Source of the DNA: JBKECO01 sp047974745
GTDB lineage: Bacteria; Bacillota; Clostridia; Lachnospirales; Lachnospiraceae
Reading direction: 5' to 3'
DNA length: 21,337 nucleotides
NCBI GenBank assembly: GCA_047974745.1
Contig: JBKECO010000057.1
Location: 1 to 21,337 of the forward strand
Numbering within the stretch: the first letter of the stretch is position 1; each line of letters begins with the position of its first letter. This document shows positions 14,565 to 21,337 of the stretch, piece by piece. Position numbers and translations under genes: made by a program. The notes beneath the pieces are model-generated. The model was not told the origin of the DNA and ran no database searches. It saw only the letters and a list, made by a program, of their open reading frames with translations.

Positions 14565-15200
14565 CTAATGATTTACTATTTCGCTCTCTCTGTCAATTAG
14601 AATAAGACAGCTTGGTATGAGATGTTTTAATATTTTCGTCATGGCCTGCTCGTTGACAGCAATACAGCCTGCGCCTCCTGATGGTAAGCAATGCAGAAAG
14701 ATCGCCGAACCATCTCCCGGCACGCAGTTTTCGTTATAATTCAATGCAAGCACATAGCGGTAAGCTAAGGATTCCTTTATTAGGTGCTCGGCACTGCTCC
14801 AGTCTGGAATGACAGAATCCCTGGAGACAAATCGATTATAATACCGAGAGGCCGGATCATCGACCCAGTAATCATTCTCGTTGATCTGTTGGTACGGCAT
14901 CGCGGTTCCCGGATTAGGTTCGATGCCAAAAGAGAACAAAAACCGAAATTCACCAATTGGTGTTTTTGCATCTCCCTCACTCGCTTTCCCGACTCCATTT
15001 CTTCCAATGACTGCTTTGGCAGAGAGAATGAGCTCCCATTCTCCACTGACATTTTTACTATGCAGCTCCACCACCGCCCTGTTATCCATAGCGGCCACTG
15101 TCAGTATCTGTTGTTCTAATGCAGCCACATTCAGTCTGCTCACCCAATCCTTGTCTGTTGATTCATATACATCGAATTCTCTTTCACTCTCTGCTGCCAT
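14565..15200 (-). CDS. L,D-transpeptidase (YkuD) domain protein lacking its export signal
   Basis: 211 residues from the ATG at 15200, which has GAGGA suitably placed. The YkuD core is complete: VIGRNGVGKASEGDAKTPIG (substrate lid region), 'YYWVDDPASRYYN'-type segment at about 110-122, IFLHC with His170, and GGAGCIAV with catalytic Cys179. Such enzymes crosslink peptidoglycan or bind substrates outside the membrane, yet this product begins MAAESEREF with no hydrophobic segment. In the same frame, 48 codons upstream, an ATG at 15344 begins a hydrophobic leader, but stop codons at 15266-15264, 15257-15255 and 15242-15240 separate it from the domain. The gene is therefore probably 5'-damaged; a cytoplasmic form is the less likely alternative. 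Confidence 0.82.
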   Translation of the reverse strand: MAAESEREFDVYESTDKDWVSRLNVAALEQQILTVAAMDNRAVVELHSKNVSGEWELILSAKAVIGRNGVGKASEGDAKTPIGEFRFLFSFGIEPNPGTAMPYQQINENDYWVDDPASRYYNRFVSRDSVIPDWSSAEHLIKESLAYRYVLALNYNENCVPGDGSAIFLHCLPSGGAGCIAVNEQAMTKILKHLIPSCLILIDRESEIVNH

Positions 15201-15242
15201 AGTTTCCTCACGCTCCGTACTTCTAATCCTTTGACGACTTCA

Positions 15243-15314
15243 TTTGATGATTTGTTAGATAACTTATTTGATGACTTGTTTGATGACTTGTTTGATATCT
15301 TGCTTGATAACTGA
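15243..15314. repeat. six imperfect 12-bp tandem repeats
   Basis: Consensus TTTGATGACTTG on the plus strand. The units start at 15243, 15255, 15267, 15279, 15291 and 15303; the third and fourth are identical. On the minus strand the unit is CAAGTCATCAAA, encoding Gln-Val-Ile-Lys in the frame of the L,D-transpeptidase. The fifth unit on that strand is TAAGTTATCTAA, supplying two in-frame stops. Twelve bases keep any frame, so copy number can vary without a frameshift. Confidence 0.9.
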
Positions 15315-15344
15315 AATAAGCAATACCAGAAAGCTGCTATACAT
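15264..15344 (-). pseudogene. detached leader of the L,D-transpeptidase (26 codons)
   Basis: ATG at 15344 overlaps the APC permease stop codon (ATGTATAG), an arrangement typical of coupled translation. It encodes MYSSFLVLLISVIKQ followed by DIK and QVIK repeats, ending at TAA. The hydrophobic run of about 12 residues could act as an export signal or anchor. It is exactly in frame with the transpeptidase 48 codons on. Either nonsense changes split an ancestral gene, or this is an independent short leader peptide. Confidence 0.5.
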
Positions 15345-16737
15345 GTTTTATCTTATAATACCTGAAGCCACTGTAAAAAACGGTCAAGCAAAAGAGCATG
15401 AAGAATGTCACATAGATGGGATTTGTTATGAATCCGCCAACAAAAATGATGCCGGCTCCAATGATCGCACATGTCGGAAAGAGAATTCCCTGCACAACAT
15501 TTTTGATCTCTCCTGATTTTCTCAAACCTATGACACGTACATACAGCACGATATAGCAGGCATAGCTGAATACAATTGCAATTTCACTGATATCACCGCC
15601 ATCCAGTACATTTGTCATTTGTGTCAGATAGTGGACAACATACCAGATGAGGCAGGTTACCAGACTGATGCACCAGGCTTTGTTTGAGATCTGTACTCTT
15701 TCATTTAATATCTCCACAGACTCAGCATGGGGTATCATCTTTTTTACAGCCAGGGCATGTGGCATGCGAAGAGCCCCTAACACCAGTCCATTTACCACGC
15801 CTAAAACTGAGATGATAACAAAAATCAGCAGGATCTGTGTGCCATGACCTCCTGGAATCATCTCTCCGATCCTTCCAATCGCAGCATCTTTGTGTTCTAG
15901 TATATAATCTACCCCGAGAATCCTTGTGATGCCAATAAAAAAGGAAAGGTATACAGCAAGAATCACGATCGGTCCAATGATCAGCGCAAGCGTCATATTT
16001 TTCTTTGGATTTTTCACCTCATTTGTAATACTAGTTGCAATGACCCACCCATCAAAAGAAAATGCTGTTGGTACCAGTGCTGCCAGCCATGCAAACCCCT
16101 GACTTCCAGCGGTGTTGATCGCCACCTCTGTTTCTAGGCCAGGGTGAAATGAGCTCCAGAAAAATCCAAGTACTGCAATAAACAACAGTGGAATCAATTT
16201 TATAAATGTAGTGAAGTTCTGAACACGGCCACTAGCCTTAGCCGATATCAGGTTTGTCAGATAAAATATCAGAAGGTACCCAATTCCGATCAGCGTCTGC
16301 ATTTCCAGTGTTCCAGGGAGCCCAAAAAATGAACAGGTATAGATCCCTGCTACCCAGGATACGACCACAGTCAGGGTCGGAAAATATACAAAAGTCTGGA
16401 ACCAACCAAAACCGCAAGCAGACCTATTTGAAACAAATTCTTCATAATAAGCTACGATACCTCCGCTTTTATCGGTACGCTTTGTCAGTTCGATCAGTGT
16501 CAGGCTTCCAAAAATAATTCCAAATGCTGCAATACAAAATACAAGGATACCAAGCATCACATTTCCATTGGTATAATGCAAAATATCATCACTTTTAAAA
16601 AAAATTCCAGAACCAATCACGATCCCAATAATCATTGTTGTTGCTGTAAAAAAACCATAGTGTTGTTTTGGCTTGATGATAGCAGTTTTAATTCTAGTAC
16701 TGCCCTCTGTCAGCTTCTTTTTTTCCATGTTCCTCAA
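15337..16737 (-). CDS. APC-family amino acid permease
   Basis: 466 residues with about twelve membrane spans. The first span carries the family motif GIVIGSGIFFKSDDIL, preceded by a basic cytoplasmic N-terminus. The later 'PTAFSFDGWVIATSITNEVKNPKKNM' is the conserved span 6 to loop region of LAT/SteT-like transporters. It probably exchanges or imports an amino acid. Start choice is unsure: the TTG at 16737 has AGGGG five bases before it, while the ATG three codons in (16728) has only a tightly spaced GAGG. The gene begins 15 bases after the aldo/keto reductase stop, so it is in the same operon, and its own stop overlaps the detached leader ATG at 15344. Confidence 0.88.
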   Translation of the reverse strand: MRNMEKKKLTEGSTRIKTAIIKPKQHYGFFTATTMIIGIVIGSGIFFKSDDILHYTNGNVMLGILVFCIAAFGIIFGSLTLIELTKRTDKSGGIVAYYEEFVSNRSACGFGWFQTFVYFPTLTVVVSWVAGIYTCSFFGLPGTLEMQTLIGIGYLLIFYLTNLISAKASGRVQNFTTFIKLIPLLFIAVLGFFWSSFHPGLETEVAINTAGSQGFAWLAALVPTAFSFDGWVIATSITNEVKNPKKNMTLALIIGPIVILAVYLSFFIGITRILGVDYILEHKDAAIGRIGEMIPGGHGTQILLIFVIISVLGVVNGLVLGALRMPHALAVKKMIPHAESVEILNERVQISNKAWCISLVTCLIWYVVHYLTQMTNVLDGGDISEIAIVFSYACYIVLYVRVIGLRKSGEIKNVVQGILFPTCAIIGAGIIFVGGFITNPIYVTFFMLFCLTVFYSGFRYYKIKHV

Positions 16738-16752
16738 ATATTCCCCTTTTTT

Positions 16753-17589
16753 TTAAAATTCCTCGTATATCGCTGGATCCTGATTCTTGAGCCTGCCATC
16801 GTCTCTTGTCAGACCTTCGATTTTCTTCATCTCATCCTGAGTAAGCGAAAAATCAAAGATATTCAGATTGTCCAGCTGATGTGCCAGTGACCCTGCTTTC
16901 GGAATCGGTATGGCTCCGATCTGAATGTGCCAACGCAGAACGATTTGAGATTCAGACTTTCCATAATGTTTTGCAATCTGATTCAGAATCTCATTCTTAA
17001 AGATCTCTGTCCCTCTGCCCAGAGGACTCCAGGACTGTGTCACGATACCATTTTTTGTATTCCAGTCCCTTGCTTGCTTTTGCTGAAAGAATGGGTGAAG
17101 TTCGATCTGGTTCAGGGATGGCAGCACGGAAGTCTCTTGCTGCAGCCTCTTCAGATGGACCGGCAGAAAATTGCAGACTCCAATGGAGCGGACATACCCT
17201 CGCTTTTTTGCTTCGATCATTGCCTGCCAGGCTTCTACATATCGGTCCGTAATTGGATTTGGCCAGTGGATCATATAGATGTCAAAATAGTCAAGTCCAG
17301 CTCGATATAAAGATTCCTGAACAGTCTGTAATGCCGCATCATAAGCATGATGTCTTCCCGGAAGTTTTGATGCAATCAAAAGCTCTTCTCTTGATGCGCC
17401 GCATTCCTTCACAGCTCTGCCAACGGTTCCTTCATTTTCATAGTTAAATGCACTGTCAATCAGTCGATAACCAGCATGTATCGCATTGATCAGACTGGTG
17501 ACGCCTGCCTCACCCTTGAGTGTATAGGTTCCAAATCCGATTGGCGGCAAAATAAGTCCGTCATTTCCTATTCTTTCCATTCTCTCCAT
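16753..17589 (-). CDS. aldo/keto reductase
   Basis: 278 residues, the length of the bacterial AKR5-like group. The catalytic tetrad is complete: Asp45 and Tyr50 in LIDSAFNYENE, Lys75 in IASKLPG, and His108 in YMIHWPNP. 'GVCNFLPVHLKRL' and 'PSLNQIELHPFFQQ' are the usual strands, and 'PIPKAGSLAHQLDNLNIFDF' is the NADPH-binding end. It reduces aldehydes or ketones with NAD(P)H in the cytoplasm. Two ATGs compete (17589 and 17580, the second with GGAG just before it). It lies between the old yellow enzyme and the permease genes, suggesting joint handling of a carbonyl compound, but no substrate is evident. Confidence 0.92.
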   Translation of the reverse strand: MERMERIGNDGLILPPIGFGTYTLKGEAGVTSLINAIHAGYRLIDSAFNYENEGTVGRAVKECGASREELLIASKLPGRHHAYDAALQTVQESLYRAGLDYFDIYMIHWPNPITDRYVEAWQAMIEAKKRGYVRSIGVCNFLPVHLKRLQQETSVLPSLNQIELHPFFQQKQARDWNTKNGIVTQSWSPLGRGTEIFKNEILNQIAKHYGKSESQIVLRWHIQIGAIPIPKAGSLAHQLDNLNIFDFSLTQDEMKKIEGLTRDDGRLKNQDPAIYEEF

Positions 17590-17712
17590 CCTTTCCAGGT
17601 TTCTAAACTAGTTAGACTTCTGTCCTCGGTGCTCCTACCCCAAATCTTTCCTTGTGTTGATACAAACTGAGTAGTTATTATGCTGTATTTTACGGCTGAG
17701 CAACCGCATTGA

Positions 17713-18738
17713 TTATTTACGATAGGATGCCTCGTAAGGAATCGGAAGCTTGTAATCGATCCCGTTCTTAACAGCCTCGATGATTGCAAAATTAGGATTG
17801 ATCAGTAATTCGCGCCCAATAGCAACCAGATCCGCTCTCTCATTATTCACGACTTCTTCAATCAGTTTAATGTCATCCAACAGACCGACTGCAATGACAG
17901 GAAGACCAATTTCTTTCTTAATGAGTTCCGCATACTTTACCTGATAACCTGGATAGATGCTTCCACTGAAAGCTCCATTCCCTCTTGTACTGACATGGAT
18001 GAAATCTAAGTCAACTTTTATAAGATGTAACATTTCGACCATTTCTGTCTCATCATATCCATCTTCGAGATACTCAGCAGCAGAAATTCTAATACCCAGT
18101 ATCTTATCTTTGGGCCAGTTCTTCTTGATTTCACAGATGATCTCCTGCAGGAACCTAATCCGGTTCTCCATGCATCCACCGTATTCATCTGTTCTGTGAT
18201 TGCTGTGAGGCGACAGGAACTGATTGATCAAATACCCATGTGCTCCATGGATTTCAAGAAGATCATACCCTGCCTCATCTACTCTTTTTGCCGCTTTTCC
18301 AAAATTAGCTGCAATCTCATGGATCTCCTGGACCGATAACTCCTGCGGCACACGATAGGTCTCATCAAAAGCAATCCCACTTGGTCCTACTAATGGTCTT
18401 GCTCCTACATACTTTCTTCCAGCATGGTTCAACTGTATACCAGCCATGGAGCCATAGCTCTTGATCTGCCGTGCCAGCTCTTTTAACCCAGCGATCTGTG
18501 AATCCTCCCAGATTCCAAGATCCGTATCTGATATTCTTCCATTCGGTGTCACACCGGTTGCCTCTACTATGATAAGTCCGATCTCACCGATCGCCCTGGC
18601 AGTATAATGTGTCATATGAAAATCGGTAACATACCCATTATCCTCTGCAATGTACATGCACATGGGCGGCATCACCAGCCTGTTCTTCAGTTCATGACCC
18701 TTGATTTTATATGGCTGATAGGATTTGTATTCTCTCAT
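17713..18738 (-). CDS. namA: old yellow enzyme-type NADH:flavin oxidoreductase (YqjM/NamA-like)
   Basis: 341 residues, the length of YqjM/NamA and not of the longer iron-sulfur BaiCD-type enzymes. AGGAG lies seven bases before the ATG. Residues include PPMCMY with Cys27 (the redox-tuning Cys of YqjM-like enzymes), GIQLNHAGRK, the substrate-binding pair in LEIHGAHGYLINQFLSP, and the SNHRTDEYGG signature. 'DLVAIGRELLINPNF' binds FMN phosphate. It reduces C=C bonds of enones and similar electrophiles using NAD(P)H and FMN. First gene of the probable five-gene operon; the region before it has a TATAAA-like -10 but no clear -35. Confidence 0.9.
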   Translation of the reverse strand: MREYKSYQPYKIKGHELKNRLVMPPMCMYIAEDNGYVTDFHMTHYTARAIGEIGLIIVEATGVTPNGRISDTDLGIWEDSQIAGLKELARQIKSYGSMAGIQLNHAGRKYVGARPLVGPSGIAFDETYRVPQELSVQEIHEIAANFGKAAKRVDEAGYDLLEIHGAHGYLINQFLSPHSNHRTDEYGGCMENRIRFLQEIICEIKKNWPKDKILGIRISAAEYLEDGYDETEMVEMLHLIKVDLDFIHVSTRGNGAFSGSIYPGYQVKYAELIKKEIGLPVIAVGLLDDIKLIEEVVNNERADLVAIGRELLINPNFAIIEAVKNGIDYKLPIPYEASYRK

Positions 18739-18810
18739 CTGTTTCTCCTGTCTATTCGTATTTATAACAGACTATCATGATATGTTTTAAGTTGCAATCG
18801 AAACTAGACT

Positions 18811-18851
18811 AAAAAAAGACTATGCAAGAGTTAAACTGCTCTTACATAATC
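18811..18851 (-). terminator. intrinsic terminator after the araD-like gene
   Basis: A 13-bp stem (18818-18830 with 18839-18851), with two G-U pairs in the minus-strand RNA, and an eight-base loop. It is followed on the minus strand by seven T (18817-18811). It separates the araD-like transcript from the old yellow enzyme operon. The plus strand also ends in five T, so it may work both ways. Confidence 0.88.
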
Positions 18852-18942
18852 TTTTTCTGACTGCACCGCCTTATGGTATTCCCAGACATGCTAGAAAAAG
18901 CACATCAGGAGCCTACGCACTACACAGATGCAACAACGTTAT

Positions 18943-19635
18943 CTACTGTCCATAGTATGCATTTTCACCATGTTTTCTAAAAAAATGTTTATCTCTTACA
19001 GAAGTGGGTGCTTCATTGATTCTTGGATTGATCAGTTCGGAATTTTTCGCCATTTTAGCAACTTCCTCAAGAACTACAGCATTATGCACTGCTTCATCCG
19101 CATTTTTTCCCCAGGTAAAAGGACCATGATTCCTACAGAGAACCCCTGGTACAAATTTGGGATTGATATTTCGCACATCAAAGGTCTCTACGATTACTTT
19201 TCCCGTATTTTTCTCATAATCATTCGCAATCTCTTCTGGAGTCAGACTCCTTGCACAGGGAATCGATCCGTAAAAATAATCTGCATGTGTGGTCCCATAT
19301 AGCGGGATATCCCGTGCCGCCTGCGCCCAGGAAGTCGCTTCACTGGAGTGGGTATGTACGATTCCGCCAATTTCTTTGAATTCATTATACAAAACAAGGT
19401 GGGTCGCTGTGTCAGACGATGGTCTGTATCTGCCTTCGATCACATTTCCTTGCAGATCAATAATGACCATATCCTCTGGTTTGAGCTCGTCATAGCTGAC
19501 ACCACTTGGTTTGATGGCTATATAACCTGTCTCCCTGTCAATTTCACTGACATTTCCCCATGTAAAAGTCACCAGCCCATATTCCGGAAGTTTCATATTT
19601 GCTTCATAAACCCGTTTTTTTAGCAGTTCTAACAT
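18943..19635 (-). CDS. araD: L-ribulose-5-phosphate 4-epimerase-like protein
   Basis: 230 residues, full length for AraD. GAGGGG lies four bases before the ATG. The class II aldolase fold is shown by FTWGNVSEID, IKPSGVSYDEL, Asp75 in PSSDTATH, zinc ligands His94 and His96 in GIVHTHSS, a third His in VLCRNHGPFTWG, and the C-terminal KHGENAYYGQ. It interconverts L-ribulose 5-phosphate and D-xylulose 5-phosphate in pentose use. Paralogues UlaF and SgbE act on the same substrate in ascorbate and gulonate pathways, so the pathway is not fixed. No araA or araB is in the window; the gene behind it is broken. A terminator follows. Confidence 0.9.
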   Translation of the reverse strand: MLELLKKRVYEANMKLPEYGLVTFTWGNVSEIDRETGYIAIKPSGVSYDELKPEDMVIIDLQGNVIEGRYRPSSDTATHLVLYNEFKEIGGIVHTHSSEATSWAQAARDIPLYGTTHADYFYGSIPCARSLTPEEIANDYEKNTGKVIVETFDVRNINPKFVPGVLCRNHGPFTWGKNADEAVHNAVVLEEVAKMAKNSELINPRINEAPTSVRDKHFFRKHGENAYYGQ

Positions 19636-19677
19636 AATTCCCCTCTCTTTTGACCAGCATTTGCTGGATGATATTGT

Positions 19678-20528
19678 CTAAGACATCCTATACATGGTCA
19701 CTTCGTTGATTTCCCGATTCGTTGTAATCAACGTATCGATTCCGTCCTTATTGAAATAATAGGCATTTGCCGATCCACAATTGTGATCGATTACTTCCAC
19801 CTGATACTGTCCGGTCACCTTATCATAGTTCAGTGCGAAAAGGTCTCGTTCTCCTTTTCGATGTCCGATAAAGACAACAGGTTTCCCTGAAATATTGCCT
19901 TTGTATAGGGCGGGCAAAAATTCAGTCTTTTTATCATGTGAAAAAATCTTACTGTAAACACCTTTCACACGTTTATAAATATCCATCTGATCCCCATGAA
20001 AGGGACTTAGAACCACTAGCTCCTCAACTCCATCCTCATCTAGATCGATCAGTGTCGCATCACTTGCAGGGGTATCCAGCAACTGCTCAATTTCCCATTC
20101 TGACCCATGGTCTTTGGGTGGTATGAACTGATAAACACCATTTTCCGAGGAAATAATACAGGTATCATATCCTTCACGCCCTATCCTGTAATAACCGTGA
20201 TTCTTTAGCATATCATCCTTGATTACATGTAACTTGATCTGATTTTCTGTATTGAATGAGCTCAGATCCTCCGAGAGCTGTGCTGCATAGACTTTGCCTG
20301 GAGCAGACCAGTCAGTAATCGAACATTCCAATCAGCATCTCTCGTATTTGTTGGTGTTACAATCACAATTTTAGCATCTTTAGAGTCATTCGGCGAGTAA
20401 AATTTTTGTGTCGCCAAGAATACACCATCACTGCCCGGAACCTGTACCATACTCATAGTTCCACCAGGCTGTGCCCAGATCGTATCCAGCAGATTCCCCT
20501 CTGTATCAAATGAACTTCCACTTGGCAA
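19678..20528 (-). pseudogene. broken FG-GAP/beta-propeller-like protein gene
   Basis: Two frames together make one protein. The first (20528-20262) contains 'DTIWAQPGGTMSMVQVPGSDG', FLATQKFYSPNDSKDAKIVI and then TPTNTRDADWNVR. The second (from about 20320 to 19678) continues with TDWSAPGKVYAAQLSEDL, ATLIDLDEDGVEELVVLSPF and a GERDLFALNYD stretch. The D-L-D-E-D-G-x-E-E-L motif is the calcium-binding loop of FG-GAP propeller blades. The junction near 20320 has a frame change and probably a deletion. The 5' end is also lost: the first frame opens directly after a TAA, with no ATG or ribosome site. It lies 42 bases before araD and was probably in the same operon. Function not known. Confidence 0.75.
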
Positions 20529-20590
20529 TAGATTCAGTTATTTTTGCAAATTTTCTATTTTAACTCTACCAAAATAAAATGTAGATTTTG

Positions 20591-21082
20591 TCACTGATCA
20601 CCTGAAATCCATGTGTTTAACGCATTTCTAATTATCTCCTTTTTTTCATATTCACTTTTGTTTTTCCAACTGCAATGTGTTATAGGATAGGCTTTTATCT
20701 CAACAAGAGATTCTGGCTCTATCATATTTCTTTCATATTCATGTGATCCACACTTTGAACATTGTCTTTGACTTTTACTAAAGTCCACTATAAATCCATG
20801 TATATTGTCACACGTTTCCCCAAATACTAAATCGACAAATGTATTTATTTTTTCTTCAGAAATCTCAAGATTTTCATTTTTCAAGAGTTCCATTATCATA
20901 TTTATAAACTCAGTATATACTTCGTCTTCTATTAAATTGACAAATGCATATTCCGTAGCTTTATTTAAGAAAACAAGTCTTTGTCCATATGCAAAATCCG
21001 ATAAATAAAAAAAATCTTTTGGAGTATGGCATTTCTTGCATCTTATTACTTCTTTTCTAACTTTAATCGGTATCTGCTCCAT
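20591..21082 (-). CDS. unrecognised zinc-ribbon-like protein
   Basis: 163 residues from the ATG at 21082. Two CxxC pairs, CKKC at about 15-18 and CSKC about 95 residues later, could bind a zinc ion and bring both ends of the protein together. No signal peptide or membrane span. The middle (FINMIMELLKNENLEISEEK) is helical and acidic. The start is uncertain: no good ribosome site precedes 21082, and the in-frame sequence FAYENIIQDE continues about ten codons further up, without an ATG, towards a GGAAG. It could be missing its true start. I do not recognise the family, and the neighbours give no clue. Confidence 0.6.
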   Translation of the reverse strand: MEQIPIKVRKEVIRCKKCHTPKDFFYLSDFAYGQRLVFLNKATEYAFVNLIEDEVYTEFINMIMELLKNENLEISEEKINTFVDLVFGETCDNIHGFIVDFSKSQRQCSKCGSHEYERNMIEPESLVEIKAYPITHCSWKNKSEYEKKEIIRNALNTWISGDQ

Positions 21083-21337
21083 TTCATCTTGTATGATGTT
21101 TTCATAAGCAAAACACCATAACTTCCTTTCTTTTTAATATCGTGGTTATAATACTTTCAGATACTGTGGACTTTTGATTTTTCCCTGTAGCTTTGACTAC
21201 TCAACTGGAGTGTATTGCCGCTACCTTTATCTGAATTGTTTATAAGCTGGATGTGCCGGAGTTTCTCCTGAGTACTTATTTCAATCAAGTCTACGATGAT
21301 AATTGTTGGTGGATATCACGGTATCAGACTTTTAGAA
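21083..21337. other. no recognised feature
   Basis: The region holds the upstream sequence of the zinc-ribbon-like gene. A short open frame on the plus strand (from about 21236 to the edge, containing STYFNQVYDDNCWWISRYQT) and a 44-codon minus-strand frame with no ATG both lack a start and a recognisable product. No repeat or RNA gene is seen. Confidence 0.5.

Noticed and set aside
17713..18738. Bile-acid BaiCD/BaiH-type steroid reductase
   Set aside because: Those proteins are roughly twice as long and carry an iron-sulfur cluster; this is a 341-residue YqjM/NamA-type enzyme.
18773..18782. Perfect palindrome TATCATGATA before the old yellow enzyme gene
   Set aside because: About twenty 10-bp palindromes are expected by chance in a window this long; nothing else supports an operator.
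21083..21337. Partial gene at the right edge on either strand
   Set aside because: Both short frames lack a start codon and any recognisable motif; they could be chance or a remnant.
1..21337. CRISPR array, tRNA, rRNA or T-box/riboswitch
   Set aside because: No regularly spaced identical repeats with unique spacers, no cloverleaf with TTC-A signature, and no long structured leader was seen before the transporter genes.

Overview
The window is AT-rich and looks like the chromosome of a low-GC Gram-positive gut-type bacterium (Firmicutes, most like Clostridia/Lachnospiraceae). The evidence is strong AGGAGG-type ribosome sites, several TTG/GTG starts, a sortase-anchored surface protein, a lipoprotein solute-binding protein and intrinsic terminators with T-tracts. 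Genus is not assigned. After about 4.5 kb almost every gene is on the minus strand, in short operons separated by terminators.

Layout: 1-159 holds the 5' end of an IS1182-like transposase running off the left edge. 309-3137 encodes a cell-wall-anchored beta-helix adhesin-like protein. 3276-4496 encodes a membrane diguanylate cyclase, which converges on a nucleoside hydrolase-like gene (4511-5428) across a shared bidirectional terminator. 5613-7000 is a decay zone: a deleted, frameshifted DDE transposase next to the N-terminal stump of a GH88-like hydrolase with a nine-G tract. 7080-11254 is a minus-strand operon phnD-phnC-phnE-phnE-phosphatase. 11526-13635 is a small membrane protein, an AEC-family carrier and a TetR regulator. 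13642-13993 is a gene-free stretch full of inverted repeats. 13994-18738 is a probable five-gene operon: old yellow enzyme, aldo/keto reductase, APC permease, L,D-transpeptidase, nitroreductase. 18943-20528 is an araD-like gene behind a broken beta-propeller-like gene. 20591-21082 encodes an unrecognised zinc-ribbon protein.

The best candidate for an undescribed functional unit is the PhnDCEE-type importer linked to a LipA/MptpB-like phosphatase (HCTAGKDRTG). No C-P lyase or phosphonatase gene is present. Its promoter region carries four TTTACA-like hexamers spaced 10, 11 and 10 bp, resembling a Gram-positive PhoP box. An inverted repeat lies where transcription should start. This suggests import of a small organophosphate under phosphate limitation, followed by cytoplasmic dephosphorylation; the substrate is not known.

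Other notable points: the L,D-transpeptidase lacks a signal peptide, but an in-frame upstream ATG overlapping the permease stop codon starts a hydrophobic leader. That leader is cut off by three stop codons, two of them in a 12-bp tandem repeat. Two G-tract palindromes at 13.8 kb resemble CsoR/RcnR-family operators. Several genes are visibly decaying.
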